From Microbacterium sulfonylureivorans (GTDB lineage Bacteria > Actinomycetota > Actinomycetes > Actinomycetales > Microbacteriaceae): a DNA stretch of 64,000 nt. The translations under genes and the position numbers were made by a program. The stretch covers positions 1,178,001 to 1,242,000 of the forward strand of contig NZ_RJAD01000001.1 of assembly GCF_003999995.1 (NCBI RefSeq). Reading direction: 5' to 3'. Positions 42,718 to 52,244 of the stretch are shown here, piece by piece. The notes under the pieces were generated by a model, which saw only the letters and a list, made by a program, of their open reading frames with translations, was not told the DNA's origin and did not search any database. How positions within the stretch are numbered: the first letter of the stretch is position 1; each line of letters begins with the position of its first letter.

Positions 42718-43755
42718 TCAGGTGCAGACCACTCCGGCCTCTTCCCAGTTCGTCGCGTCGACGATCTCGGTGTTGGCGATCGTCTGCGGCGGGAGTTCGA
42801 CGTCGTTCTTGAGCAGGTCCACCATCGAGTTCACAGCCGCCTTGCCCACCTCGACTCCGGAGATGAAGAGCGCGGCCTTGTTGCCGGTGTCCTGCCCGGC
42901 CTTCCAGTCCTTGCACGTCAGGTAGGCGCCGAGTCCGACGCCGATGATGTCAGCCGGAGCGACGCCCGAGTTCTGGAGGGCGGTGACGACGCCGGTCTCG
43001 TTCTCGTCGTTGCAGCCCCACACGATCCAGTGCTTGACACCCGCATTGGCCGTGATGACGGCGCCCGCCTTGTCCTGCGCGTCCGTGGCGGAGTTGTCGG
43101 TTCCGACGTCGATCACCTCGGGCCCGTCGGGGACGGCGGAGCTGAAGGCCTCGGCTGCTCCCTCCACGCGCTGCTGGCAGACCGAAAGGTCTTCCTTGTA
43201 CGCCGAGAGGATGCGGGTGTCCGCCGCGGTCCAGCCGGCCTCCTGGTAGAGGCGAGCCGCCTCCCCACCGACCTTCTCGCCCATCGAGGTGCCGTCGAAG
43301 CCCGTGAACGGAGCCGCGTTGCCGTCACTGTCCTCGATGGTGTCGTCGGCGGCCATGATCGGGATACCGGCCTCCTCGGCCAGCTGGATCACCTGCGGGC
43401 CGATCTGCTGGTCGGGCACGACGATGATGATGCCGTCCACGTTCTGAGCGATGGCGGCCTCGACCTCGGAGATCGCCTTGTTCGAGTCCGTCCCGAGGTC
43501 GACGACGTTGACGCTCACACCGCCGGCTGCCTCGGCGGCTTCCTTGGCACCGTTGGCCTCGTCGATGAAGTACTGCTGGTCACCCTGCTTCTGCAGGAAC
43601 GCGATCGTCAGCTGTCCGTCGTCGGCACCTTGTGCCTCGGGAGCGCTCGACGTCTCCATGCCGCTCGAACAGGCGGTCAGCGCCACGAGGCTGAGAGTCG
43701 CTGCACCGGTGGCCAGCGCGCGGCGCCAGTGTGCGCGACGTTCTTGATTCTTCAT
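42718..43755 (-). CDS. Sugar ABC transporter substrate-binding lipoprotein (AraF/periplasmic-binding type I)
   Basis: A 345-residue precursor. The lipoprotein signal peptide ends LSLVALTACSSG with lipidated Cys29. The mature part is a type I periplasmic-binding fold: QLTIAFLQKQGDQQYFIDEA, then DGIIIVVPDQQIGPQVIQLA and KHWIVWGCNDENETGVVTAL. The NDENE and DADDT-type segments around the sugar-binding cleft resemble arabinose/galactose-binding proteins, but the ligand is not proven. It is first in the operon; an AraC-type site ends about 23 bp upstream of its -10 box. The ATG at 43755 opens directly with basic residues. Confidence 0.9.
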   Translation of the reverse strand: MKNQERRAHWRRALATGAATLSLVALTACSSGMETSSAPEAQGADDGQLTIAFLQKQGDQQYFIDEANGAKEAAEAAGGVSVNVVDLGTDSNKAISEVEAAIAQNVDGIIIVVPDQQIGPQVIQLAEEAGIPIMAADDTIEDSDGNAAPFTGFDGTSMGEKVGGEAARLYQEAGWTAADTRILSAYKEDLSVCQQRVEGAAEAFSSAVPDGPEVIDVGTDNSATDAQDKAGAVITANAGVKHWIVWGCNDENETGVVTALQNSGVAPADIIGVGLGAYLTCKDWKAGQDTGNKAALFISGVEVGKAAVNSMVDLLKNDVELPPQTIANTEIVDATNWEEAGVVCT

Positions 43756-44124
43756 CCGCGTTCCTTCATCTTCGTTGATCTGCCGACCGTCCGGCCGGGT
43801 GGATGTCCACTTCGGGCATTTTCGAAACTAGAACCGCCCATGGCCTTCGTCGTAGGACTATCGAACGGAGTACATGGACAATCATCTGGAGCCGGAGGAC
43901 GACACTCACTTCGCGTCGCAATCTGCCCGTCCGACGTATGGAGGAGAGTCGGCGTTCTGCCGATCGTTACGCGAGCACGGCGATCTCGCCTGCACCGTCG
44001 GGGCGCGGTCAGGATGAGAGCAGCCTGACCCGGCTGCCCGCAGCCCGGCGTCGGCCCGACTGTTAACGCTCACACCGAATCTCACCTGATCGTCGGGATC
44101 CGCGCTCTCGATAGGGTGGGCCAC
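43756..44124. other. Divergent control region between sugar ABC operon and AraC gene (369 bp)
   Basis: It contains the ABC operon promoter (-10 TAGTTT at 43831-43826, minus strand), the first copy of the regulon element (43854-43890) and the araC-like promoter (TAGGGT at 44112-44117). The remaining bases 43891-44100 show no gene or structured RNA that I can recognise. Confidence 0.6.
43854..43890 (-). promoter_or_regulatory. Regulon element, copy 1 (sugar ABC operon)
   Basis: On the plus strand: AGGACTATCGAACGGAG followed by TACATGGACAATCATCTGGA. It closely matches copy 2 (48157-48193) and partly copy 3 (52360-52392). The ATGGAC word starts 43 bp from the first base of the -10 box, as in the other copies (44 bp). 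It abuts the expected -35 region, typical for an AraC-type activator. Confidence 0.7.
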
Positions 44125-45027
44125 GTGGCAGAGGCTATGGACGAATCGCCGGAGCCGTCGGCACCGAGTTATCGCATCGAGGGTTTCGCCAATCAGCGCC
44201 TCTGCGTCGTGCCGCGACCGCAGGTCGACGCGGCGCTCGCCCGCCCGGGCACCCGGCGGCTCACGGTGACGGACGCCGGGTACTTCCCCGCCGCCATGGG
44301 CCACCGGAGGATCCGGTCGAAGGGCGCCGCGGAGACGATCCTGCTGCTCTGCGTCACCGGCCGCGGCAGCGTCACGATCGCGGGCGAGACGTACTCGCTC
44401 ACCCGTTCGATGTGCATCACGATCCCCGCGAACGCCCCCCACGCGTATGAGGCCTCCCTCGACGACCCGTGGAGCATCTGGTGGCTCCACGTCCGTGGCA
44501 GCGACGTGGCGGACCTGACCGGAGCGGTGCTCGGACAGCAATCACCCGTCACGTCATTGCGCTCGCTCGACCGCGTCGCAGCACTCTTCGACGAACTCGT
44601 GACCGCCCTCGAGCGTCGTCTGTCGCCGGCCCAGCTGCTGACAGCGTCGGGGATCGCGTGGCATCTCCTCACCCGGATCGCGGCCGACAGCGTGCTGCCC
44701 GCCGAGGGATCCCCGCTGGAGAGGGCCATGCGTTATCTCGAAGCACGGCCGGATGGAAACATCCAGGTCGGCGAACTCGCCGCGATCGTCGGAATGTCAC
44801 CCTCCCACCTGAGCGCACTCTTCCGTCAGGCGACCGGCGGAGGACCGGCGGCCTTCCACTCTTCGCTGAAGATGGCACGCGCACGGAGCCTGCTCGATAC
44901 CACCTCGCTCTCCATCAGCGAGGTGGCGACGGCGATCGGGTACGCGGATCCGCTGTACTTCTCGCGACACTTCCGACGCCTGCACGGCGTCAACCCCTCG
45001 ACCTACCGCGCTCAGCACAAGGGCTGA
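44125..45027 (+). CDS. AraC-family transcriptional regulator of the carbohydrate locus
   Basis: A 300-residue regulator from GTG 44125. Residues about 20-180 form a cupin-type sugar-sensing domain (ETILLLCVTGRGSVTIAG, then PANAPHAYEASLDDPWSIWW). The C-terminal double helix-turn-helix is ERAMRYLEARPDGNIQVGEL and onward, with MSPSHLSALFRQATGGGPAA and YADPLYFSRHFRRLHGVNPS. TAGGGT ends 7 nt before the GTG, supporting this start over 44116. It is divergent from the sugar ABC operon and convergent with the GH97-like gene; both have the shared promoter element. Confidence 0.93.
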   Translation: MAEAMDESPEPSAPSYRIEGFANQRLCVVPRPQVDAALARPGTRRLTVTDAGYFPAAMGHRRIRSKGAAETILLLCVTGRGSVTIAGETYSLTRSMCITIPANAPHAYEASLDDPWSIWWLHVRGSDVADLTGAVLGQQSPVTSLRSLDRVAALFDELVTALERRLSPAQLLTASGIAWHLLTRIAADSVLPAEGSPLERAMRYLEARPDGNIQVGELAAIVGMSPSHLSALFRQATGGGPAAFHSSLKMARARSLLDTTSLSISEVATAIGYADPLYFSRHFRRLHGVNPSTYRAQHKG

Positions 45028-45066
45028 GCGCCGTGCAGGATCCGAGCGGGCCGGCCGTCAACCGCA

Positions 45067-45092
45067 GAAGGGGGCGCTCGCGCGCCCCCTTC
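45067..45092. terminator. 11-bp hairpin between AraC and GH97 genes
   Basis: GAAGGGGGCGC-TCGC-GCGCCCCCTTC lies between convergent genes and is followed on the plus strand by GCGTTTCG. It would terminate both. Confidence 0.85.
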
Positions 45093-45108
45093 GCGTTTCG
45101 CACATCGC

Positions 45109-48027
45109 TCAGATGCTGAGCGGCGCTCCCCAGATCTTCACCTCGGCGAGCGACAGGATCCCCGGTGATGCGAGCCTGACCAGCACGTAGCGTCCGGTCG
45201 TGCCCGACGGGAGCGTGAACGTCGACGGACTGCTCGCCCGCTTGCTCGCATGCGTCGACCAGTCGGCGGCGGCTTGGAGGGTCGCTGCCGATGCGCTCGC
45301 ATCAAGCGGCGTGTCCGAGACGAACACGTAGTAGTCCGAGAGCCGCGACCCCCACCCGCCGTCCGTGCGATTGAACAGCTCGATGCTCGACAGCGGCTTC
45401 ACGGCCCCGAGGTCTGCCCGCCACCATGGTGCCGTCGTCGCACTGGGGTCGGTGTGCGAAATCGACCCGCCTGCCCAGTCGCCGTTGTCGTCTCCGTCGA
45501 TCGCCTTGGAGGCGGCGTTCGAGTTGTACGTCGTCGATTGGGACGCAACGGCTCCGGCGGCGAGGTTCACAGCGCGAGGACCGTGCACGGAGACCTCGGC
45601 GAGCGAAAGGATGCCGGACCCATCGAGCCTCACCATGACGTAGCGTCCGGCGACTCCCGCGGGCAGTGAGAAGCTCGACGGCGACCCCGCCGCGACGGTC
45701 TGATGCGTCGACCAGTCCGCCGCCGCCGCCTGCTGGCCGGGCGTCTGCGCCGTGTTGAACGGCGTGTCGGAGACGAACACCCAGTAGTTCGAAAGGCGCG
45801 TGCCCCATCCGCCGTCCGTTCGGTTGGCCACCTCGACGTTCGTCACCGGGGTCACCGCGCCGAGATCGACCTGCCACCACGGCTGCGCGGTGTCGTTCGT
45901 GTGGCTCACCGACCCGTTGGCGTATACCCCGTCCGGGTTCCCATCCGTCGCCCGAGACGCAGCGCCTGTCTTGTAGGTCGAGGACTGCGTCGGCGTGATG
46001 CCCTCGGCGAGGCTCTTCACCGGCGTCAGGCGCACCGTGTACCCCGTGCCGGCCGGCAGTGCCGGGCGCAGCACCGAGGCGGAGTCGACGATCGCCTCGT
46101 TCGCAACGACCCCGGCGGACACGTTCGTCGGATCGCTCTCGACGATCGCGGCACGATAGTCGACACCTGAGCTCAGGAATGACAGCGGGATCGTCGCCGT
46201 CCGGGCGCCGTTCGTGAGACTCGCGACCCACCATTCGTCACCCGACTTGCGGGCGACGGTCGCGTGGCTCTCGATCTTGGACTCGAGGACCACGGTCGTG
46301 TCCCAGGTCGTCGGAAGGTCCTCCCACTGCTCGCGGGACTCCTTCATCGACGCCGGGGTGTCGTACCAGTACAGGGTCGTGAGCGCGCTGAAGAACGCGA
46401 TCGGCGCGGCGAATCGGAACGATCGAGGATTCGGGCCCTCTTCGTAGTGGCCGCCCAGGCCCGCGACCGGGATGGTGATGTTGCGGTCGCTCCACGTGTG
46501 ATCTGCCGTGCCGACCACGCCCCGCGTGAAGAGCGACTTGATGTCGACGGCGGGTGTGGGCGCCTCCTCATCCCCGCGGATGCCCTCCATGGTGAGGATG
46601 TTCGGGAACGTGCGCTCGAGACCCGTCGTCAGCATCTCGTCGTGGATGTTGATGACGAGCTGCTGCTGGGCGGCGAGCCTCACCCAGTCGTAGACCATCT
46701 TGGTGGTCTTCTGCGATCCGACGGGGACGAATCCCAGCTTGAGCCCGTCGATCCCCCATTCGTCGGCGTACATCGCGAAGAGATCGTCCAGCATGCCGTT
46801 GTTGTACTGCGTGAGCAGCGCACGCCAGTTGATGTACAGGATCACCTTCTTGCCGCGGGCTTCCGCATAGTCCGCAATCGCCTCGGGGTCGAAACCGGCG
46901 ATCGGCGTCCACGGGTCGCTGGCGTAGTCGTACTCGCTCCCGTACCAGCCCGCGTCCACCGCGAGATAGTCGATCTTGCGCGCGACCATGGTGTCGACGA
47001 CGCCTTGGGCGGCTGCCGTGTTGAGCTGCATCGGACGGACGTTGGTCCCGGCCTGGATCCACGACGTGGTGGGGAAGATCGCCGGGTCGGGCGCCGGCGA
47101 GAGGGTCTTCAGAAGGTGCCCGTTCTCGACCAGTTCGCCCTCGTCGTCGCCGGTCAGCACGACACGCCACGGCGTCGAGAACGCAGAGGCGCTCACGTCG
47201 ACCGTGGCCGGGGTGAGGCGATAGGCGGTGAGGGTGCTGTCGGTCCCCGTCGCACCGTCGAGATGCGCCTTGAGTGTTCCGGCGGTGCCCGTCGGCTTCA
47301 GGAACATCCGGGTGTAGTCGAGCTGGTTCGCCTCCGTGATCGTCGCGGCATACCCGGTTCCGACCACCGTGAGCGGGCGCGCGTAGGTGGCCGCAGTGGA
47401 GGTCATCGCGCTGACGGCCGTCTTCTTCGGAGCGGTCTGCTGCGACGTCGTGTGGACCCAGGCATTCGCCGAGTTCACCAGGTTGAACTGGGTGGTCTCC
47501 TGGCTGATGGTGAACGACGTTCCGGACTTCTGCGGGAAGACGTACTTGAAGGCGACGCCTTCGTCGGAGACCCTGAAGACCACGTCGAAGGCGAAGTCGT
47601 TCGCCTTCGTCTTCAGAGATGCCGTGTACTGGGCGTGCTTCTCGGGCACGACCTTCTGTGCACCGAGATTGTCCACCCAGGTTCGATCGACGGTCGTGAC
47701 CGTCGGAGTCGCGAGCAGTTCCACGCCTTCGCTGAAGTCAGCCGCCGTCGTCGTGAATCCGAGGAGCGAGTCCTCCACGACGACATTGCCGTCGTGCAGG
47801 ACGGAGTAGTGGGGGAGAGAGTCGTCCCCGATCCAGAACTTCGCCACGTCGCCGGCGTCCGGCGAGGAGATCACGTCAGGATCCGCCGCCGTCGTGGATC
47901 CCGCCGCAAGGGCCGGCGCAGCCGTGACCACGGCGAGCCCCGCGAACACGAGCGCGGCGGTTGCAGACATCGCCACCCCGCGTCGCGCCAGCCCTCTTCT
48001 CGCCCATCGATTCACACCACGCACCAT
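45109..48027 (-). CDS. Secreted GH97-like glycosidase with two discoidin (F5/8 type C) domains
   Basis: A 972-residue precursor. A signal peptide ends near APALAAGST (about residue 41). Residues about 55-650 follow the GH97 architecture: N-terminal beta-sandwich, then a TIM barrel with KIDYLAVDAGWYGSEYD, KVILYINWRALL, GIDGLKLGFVPVGS, QLVINIHDEML, NILTMEGIRGDEEA and a C-terminal sandwich. The position after GLKL is Gly; retaining GH97 enzymes use Asp there, so an inverting mechanism with the Glu residues is suggested. Two discoidin repeats follow: QSSTYKTGAASRATDG... and QSTTYNSNAASKAIDG.... They bind polysaccharides or galactose. The likely substrate is an alpha- or beta-linked glucoside, galactoside or arabinoside. 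ATG 48027 has GAAGAGG. Confidence 0.88.
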   Translation of the reverse strand: MVRGVNRWARRGLARRGVAMSATAALVFAGLAVVTAAPALAAGSTTAADPDVISSPDAGDVAKFWIGDDSLPHYSVLHDGNVVVEDSLLGFTTTAADFSEGVELLATPTVTTVDRTWVDNLGAQKVVPEKHAQYTASLKTKANDFAFDVVFRVSDEGVAFKYVFPQKSGTSFTISQETTQFNLVNSANAWVHTTSQQTAPKKTAVSAMTSTAATYARPLTVVGTGYAATITEANQLDYTRMFLKPTGTAGTLKAHLDGATGTDSTLTAYRLTPATVDVSASAFSTPWRVVLTGDDEGELVENGHLLKTLSPAPDPAIFPTTSWIQAGTNVRPMQLNTAAAQGVVDTMVARKIDYLAVDAGWYGSEYDYASDPWTPIAGFDPEAIADYAEARGKKVILYINWRALLTQYNNGMLDDLFAMYADEWGIDGLKLGFVPVGSQKTTKMVYDWVRLAAQQQLVINIHDEMLTTGLERTFPNILTMEGIRGDEEAPTPAVDIKSLFTRGVVGTADHTWSDRNITIPVAGLGGHYEEGPNPRSFRFAAPIAFFSALTTLYWYDTPASMKESREQWEDLPTTWDTTVVLESKIESHATVARKSGDEWWVASLTNGARTATIPLSFLSSGVDYRAAIVESDPTNVSAGVVANEAIVDSASVLRPALPAGTGYTVRLTPVKSLAEGITPTQSSTYKTGAASRATDGNPDGVYANGSVSHTNDTAQPWWQVDLGAVTPVTNVEVANRTDGGWGTRLSNYWVFVSDTPFNTAQTPGQQAAAADWSTHQTVAAGSPSSFSLPAGVAGRYVMVRLDGSGILSLAEVSVHGPRAVNLAAGAVASQSTTYNSNAASKAIDGDDNGDWAGGSISHTDPSATTAPWWRADLGAVKPLSSIELFNRTDGGWGSRLSDYYVFVSDTPLDASASAATLQAAADWSTHASKRASSPSTFTLPSGTTGRYVLVRLASPGILSLAEVKIWGAPLSI

Positions 48028-48156
48028 GCACACACCTCTTCACTGAGAGCGGACTCGCCGATCGGGCTTCATCGCCGATGATCCTTCGGCCTCATGCCGG
48101 GGCGAGTGTCCGGTTCGGACAGGTCCGACCGTAGGGCGCGAAGACCCTCGAGCCAC

Positions 48157-48193
48157 AGGACGATCGAACGGAGAACATAGACGTTCCTCTGAT
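48157..48193 (-). promoter_or_regulatory. Regulon element, copy 2 (GH97-like gene)
   Basis: On the plus strand: AGGACGATCGAACGGAG followed by AACATAGACGTTCCTCTGAT; most bases match copy 1. The -10 box on the minus strand is TACGGT (48133-48128), 44 bp from ATAGAC. The leader to the ATG is about 100 nt. The rest of the 255-bp gap 48028-48282 shows nothing else. Confidence 0.7.
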
Positions 48194-48282
48194 CCGTGTC
48201 CGGGGGCGATCGGACCGGAGGCGAGCCGCAGAGGCATGGCCGGGAGCGCGGCCGGACACACCACCGGGAAGGACCGCAATGC

Positions 48283-49242
48283 TCAGGCGCGCGGCATCCG
48301 CTGCCCGTCGACCGCGCGGATGCTCCACGCTGCGCTGACGGTCGCTCCCGGCTCGACGGTCGCGAGGTCGCGCTTGGAGTTGAGGGCGTCCGGGGGACAG
48401 GTCGTCGGCTCGACGGCCACCGCATGCCGATGGCTGCCGGTGCCGGGCCCGTCTGCGGTGTAGATCTGAACCCACGGGCAGCGTTCGTCCCAGACGACTT
48501 CGGCGCCGTCGCCGTCCGCATCGAGCACTCGGACTCTCGCAGCCCCGTCGGGGTCGCGCACGAGCCCGGTGAACGCATGGTTGAGCGTGGTGTCGCCGAT
48601 CGTCCGCGAGGTGCGGAAGTCGAACCGCGCATCCCCATCGCGGACATCGACGGAGCCGACCGGGAGGAGTCGCTCCGGATCGACGAGAACCATCTCCGTC
48701 GCGGGGATCTGCAACGACCACGCGTCGATCGCACGCGGACGGGCCGGCCCTGCGACGAGGTACGGATGACCGCCCATGCCGAAGGGCGCCGCCGTATCGG
48801 CCTCATTGAGGGCGACGACCTCCTGGTCGAGTCCGTCCGCGCTCAGCCGGAAGATCGTGTCGACTCGGACCCGCCACGGATACCCGGGCTGTGGTTCGAT
48901 GGTCGCGCGAAGCGTGAGTGCGTCGGCGCTCTTCGCGACGGCGACGAAGTCGAGCCAGGCAACGAGGCCGTGCGCCGCGTTCATGAGCTCGGGTTCAGTC
49001 AGCGGCAGGCGGTGTGTACGCCCGCCGAACTCGTACTCGCCGTTCGCCGTCCGGTTCGGCCAGGGCGCCAGGAGCGCGCCTCGCATCGAAGGCCTCAGCT
49101 CATCCGCACCGAACGGCGCGATCAGGTCGCGGTCGCCGCGACGGAGTGCGCGCAGCGACGCGCCGATGCTGGCGACGTGCGCCACGTGGTCTCCCGCGCG
49201 GAGAACGTGCTGAGTGCCGGAGACCGGTGTCGGCACCGTCAC
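48283..49242 (-). CDS. galM: Aldose 1-epimerase family protein
   Basis: A 319-residue galactose-mutarotase-fold protein. RGALLAPWPNRTANGEYEFG and LTEPELMNAAHGLVAWLDF supply the Arg and catalytic His; APFGMGGHPYLVAGPARP gives the second conserved His; the catalytic Glu lies in HAVAVEPTTCPPDALNS. It interconverts anomers of hexoses (galactose, glucose or arabinose) delivered by the transporter and glycosidase. The GTG start at 49242 overlaps the stop of the DUF5107 gene by 4 bp, so the two form an operon. Symbol is by function. Confidence 0.88.
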   Translation of the reverse strand: MTVPTPVSGTQHVLRAGDHVAHVASIGASLRALRRGDRDLIAPFGADELRPSMRGALLAPWPNRTANGEYEFGGRTHRLPLTEPELMNAAHGLVAWLDFVAVAKSADALTLRATIEPQPGYPWRVRVDTIFRLSADGLDQEVVALNEADTAAPFGMGGHPYLVAGPARPRAIDAWSLQIPATEMVLVDPERLLPVGSVDVRDGDARFDFRTSRTIGDTTLNHAFTGLVRDPDGAARVRVLDADGDGAEVVWDERCPWVQIYTADGPGTGSHRHAVAVEPTTCPPDALNSKRDLATVEPGATVSAAWSIRAVDGQRMPRA

Positions 49243-52200
49243 TCATCCGTGTCTTGCCGAGCGAAGAGCAGCAGTTCGGGATGGCTCGTCGCGAAGTACT
49301 CGGTCACTCCGTCGTCGCGCACCGGCGCGGGCGGCGTGTACGGCGACCGCCTCTCCCCGAGCGTCGCCGGCGGCTCGGTCGGCGGCAGCCCGAGTGCGGC
49401 GATGGTCGTGTCCCATGCGCCGATCGCCTGCCCCTCGCCGCCCTCCCACGGATGGAAGGACCGTGTCGCGAGGATCTCGTGTGCATCGGAAGCCCGGCCC
49501 TCCGCCACGAGGGCGCGGACGAACTCGATTGTGAAGTCGTCCCTCGTGAGGATCAGTTCCCGGATGGGAAGCAGCGATTCGAGGCGCCGGGCCGTTGTCT
49601 CGCCGAGTCGAATGACGAGCTGGTCGTGCTCGTATCGCAGCCGCGCATCGTCGGGTGCCTGGTCGATGGCTCGCTCGTAGAGCTCCAGCGCCCGCTCGTC
49701 ATCGTGAGCGATGTTGTATGCCGCCAGCGCCGAGTTGCGCAACAGGACCGGGTCCGCGAGGCCGAGCGCGATGGCGCGCTCCCAGGCCGCGAGGGCCGTG
49801 CGCCGTCGCCCGCATGCATAGAGCAGCATGCCCAGCAGCGAGAGCGCGACGGCATCCGAAGGATCTGCGCGCACGGCGCATTCGAGTGCGTCCAATGCAT
49901 CGAGGCCATGAGGGAACGCCCACGTGCGGTCGGCATGACGCGCCCTCTCGCGGTAGGCCGCTGCCTCGTCGTTCCTGCCATGCCTGTCGAGCATCGCAGC
50001 AGCGATGTAGTGCGCGATGGGTCGCACATTGCCGGCTCCGGTGACCGGCGCGTCCGCAGCCCGCTCAAGGAGGCGCAGCGCCGGATCGGTCTCCCCCGCG
50101 CGGGCGAAGTCGAGTGCGATGTCGAGGAGCAGCCCCGGGTCGTCGTCGATCGGACTGCCCGCGAGCGACCGAAGGGTGGCATCCAGCGGATCCACGGCGA
50201 GCGCACGGTGCACCAGTGCAGACGCAGCCGCGTGGTCACCCGACCTCTGCAGGAGCATGGCGCGCAGGGCCGTCCGACGGGTGTCGTGGCTCACGACGCC
50301 GTCGAGCGTGTCGAGGACGCGCAGCGCTGCGCGGTTGCGGCCACGACGTGCGAGCAGCCGAGCCAGTTCGACTCCTGCGGCCGGGGCCCACGAGGCATCC
50401 CATCCCGCCTTTCCGAACGCCTGTTCGGCCTCGCCGTCACGACCGAGCCGATGGAGGATCAGACCCATGAGGTAGAACACCTCGGCGTCGGGCGGGTTGG
50501 CGTTTCGGCGGGTGAGCCGGGCGGCGGCGGTGCGGGCGAAGTCGAGCGCCCTCACGTACTGGCCGGAGCGGTAGTGGAAGTCTGCGAACGCGAGGTTGGT
50601 ACGGACGTCGGAAGGATCACGGGAGAGGGCAGCTTCCCAATACGGCAGGGGCGAGCGAGTCGGGTGCCGGTACTGGCTCAAGTGCAGGCCGGTGAGGTAG
50701 AGCTCCTCGACCGAGTCGATCTCTTCGGGGACGGGAGGCTCGTCAGCCACCCAGGGCTCCTCATCCGAGAACTCCGTCGGCGTCCACCGCACAAGGAGCC
50801 GGCCGGCTGCATCGACGAGTTCGACCGCGACGCGCTCGTCCGCCACGAGACCGCCGGCTCTGACCGACTCCGGGATGCCCGGCACGAGGTCGTGCGTCGC
50901 AGATGCAACCACCTCGGCATCGCGCAGGATCCGCAGGACGGCACCCGGCTGCGCGGAAGTGACGGCGAAGGTGGCGGCGATCCCGCCGTCACGGTCGACG
51001 TTGACGGCGGCGTCCGGGGTCGCCTGATGAGCGGGCCCCATCGCGGGGATCGGGTACCAGTACTGCGAGAAGACCTTCGTCTCTCCGGGCAGCAGCCACG
51101 AGAAGTCCGGCTGGTTGTCGGTGTAGACGCCGGCCATCAACTCGACGTATGGCCCGTCGCCGTCCGTCAGCTGGTCGTCCCAGGCGTGACCGAAAGGCGC
51201 ATCGCCCCACGTCCACTGCTTCTTGCCCGGCGAGAGCCGGCGCTCGGCCCAGTGGACGAACCCCGCTCCGGCACCGTGGTCGTATCCGCCGAAGAAGTCC
51301 TCCTGCGAGTCGACGATCATGTACGAGGTCGGGACCGGGATGTTCCGGTAGAAGTCGATGCGGTCCGCACCCGGTTCTTCAGCGGCGAGCGCCGGATAGT
51401 CGACGTTGTAGTAGGGACGATCCGCTGCCGGAAAGGCCGTCAGCGCGCGCCGGGCGTGATCGGCGACGTACCGGACGTCCTCGGGGAAGAACGACTGGTA
51501 GTCGTCGTTCACCCGCGCGGCGACGTTCGCCCACCAGAGGAAGGTCTGCCGTTCGCTCGTACGGTTGTGGAGCCGCACGACGAGCTCGACGACCGAGCTT
51601 CCGGGGCTGAGCTTCACGCCATGCTGCGCCGACATGCGGTTGAACGGCTCGTGGTCGTGGCACCACACCGTCACCGACCCGTCGTCGCCGTTCTCGATCG
51701 CCGTCTCGACCGGCAGGTACGTCGCAGGGCGGTGGTGCTGCGGCCAGTTGAACTCGACGCCGCCGCTGATCCAGGGCCCTGCCAGCCCGACGAGCGCCGG
51801 CTTGATCACGTTGTTCCGGTAGAAGAAGTCGTAGTCCGTCGTCTTGTCGTAGCCGATGTGGATGCGGCCGCCGAGTTCGGGAAGAACGACCAGGCGAACG
51901 TGCTCGTTCTCGAGATGGATCGCCTGCCATGCACGAGGAGCGGCGTCGTCGGCAACGCGCTCGGTGAAGGGGATCGGATACACCTTTCCGCTCGACCCCT
52001 GGTAGACCCGATGGTCGAGATACATGGGATAGACGCTCGGATCCTGCGCCTCGTAGGTCCGGATGGTGAGCGGTTCGCTCCACGCGACGGCGCCACCTTC
52101 GTCCAGCGCGGTGCGGACGTCCGCGGGCGGCTCGGGCAGCACGATCTTCCCGTCCGCTTCGTCGGCGCCGGCTTGGACGCCCTTGCCGAGCGTCCCGGCT

Positions 52201-52244
52201 GCCGCGTCGAGCGCGGCCGCGATCAGCGTTGGGTCGGCGGTCAT
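49239..52244 (-). CDS. DUF5107 and TPR protein
   Basis: A 1001-residue protein without a signal peptide. Residues about 40-430 match DUF5107, a beta-rich domain related to mutarotase/glycosidase folds: PSVYPMYLDHRVYQGSSGKV, VVLPELGGRIHIGYDKTTDY, SGGVEFNWPQHHRPATYLPV and ITEYW-like YWYPIPAMGPAHQAT. Residues about 520-960 are tetratricopeptide repeats (AEVFYLMGLILHRLGRDGEA, ALSLLGMLLYACGRRRTALA). It is cytoplasmic. Such proteins recur in sugar-utilisation loci of actinobacteria; enzymatic activity is not established. It overlaps galM by 4 bp and has the third copy of the regulon element upstream. Confidence 0.87.
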   Translation of the reverse strand: MTADPTLIAAALDAAAGTLGKGVQAGADEADGKIVLPEPPADVRTALDEGGAVAWSEPLTIRTYEAQDPSVYPMYLDHRVYQGSSGKVYPIPFTERVADDAAPRAWQAIHLENEHVRLVVLPELGGRIHIGYDKTTDYDFFYRNNVIKPALVGLAGPWISGGVEFNWPQHHRPATYLPVETAIENGDDGSVTVWCHDHEPFNRMSAQHGVKLSPGSSVVELVVRLHNRTSERQTFLWWANVAARVNDDYQSFFPEDVRYVADHARRALTAFPAADRPYYNVDYPALAAEEPGADRIDFYRNIPVPTSYMIVDSQEDFFGGYDHGAGAGFVHWAERRLSPGKKQWTWGDAPFGHAWDDQLTDGDGPYVELMAGVYTDNQPDFSWLLPGETKVFSQYWYPIPAMGPAHQATPDAAVNVDRDGGIAATFAVTSAQPGAVLRILRDAEVVASATHDLVPGIPESVRAGGLVADERVAVELVDAAGRLLVRWTPTEFSDEEPWVADEPPVPEEIDSVEELYLTGLHLSQYRHPTRSPLPYWEAALSRDPSDVRTNLAFADFHYRSGQYVRALDFARTAAARLTRRNANPPDAEVFYLMGLILHRLGRDGEAEQAFGKAGWDASWAPAAGVELARLLARRGRNRAALRVLDTLDGVVSHDTRRTALRAMLLQRSGDHAAASALVHRALAVDPLDATLRSLAGSPIDDDPGLLLDIALDFARAGETDPALRLLERAADAPVTGAGNVRPIAHYIAAAMLDRHGRNDEAAAYRERARHADRTWAFPHGLDALDALECAVRADPSDAVALSLLGMLLYACGRRRTALAAWERAIALGLADPVLLRNSALAAYNIAHDDERALELYERAIDQAPDDARLRYEHDQLVIRLGETTARRLESLLPIRELILTRDDFTIEFVRALVAEGRASDAHEILATRSFHPWEGGEGQAIGAWDTTIAALGLPPTEPPATLGERRSPYTPPAPVRDDGVTEYFATSHPELLLFARQDTDE

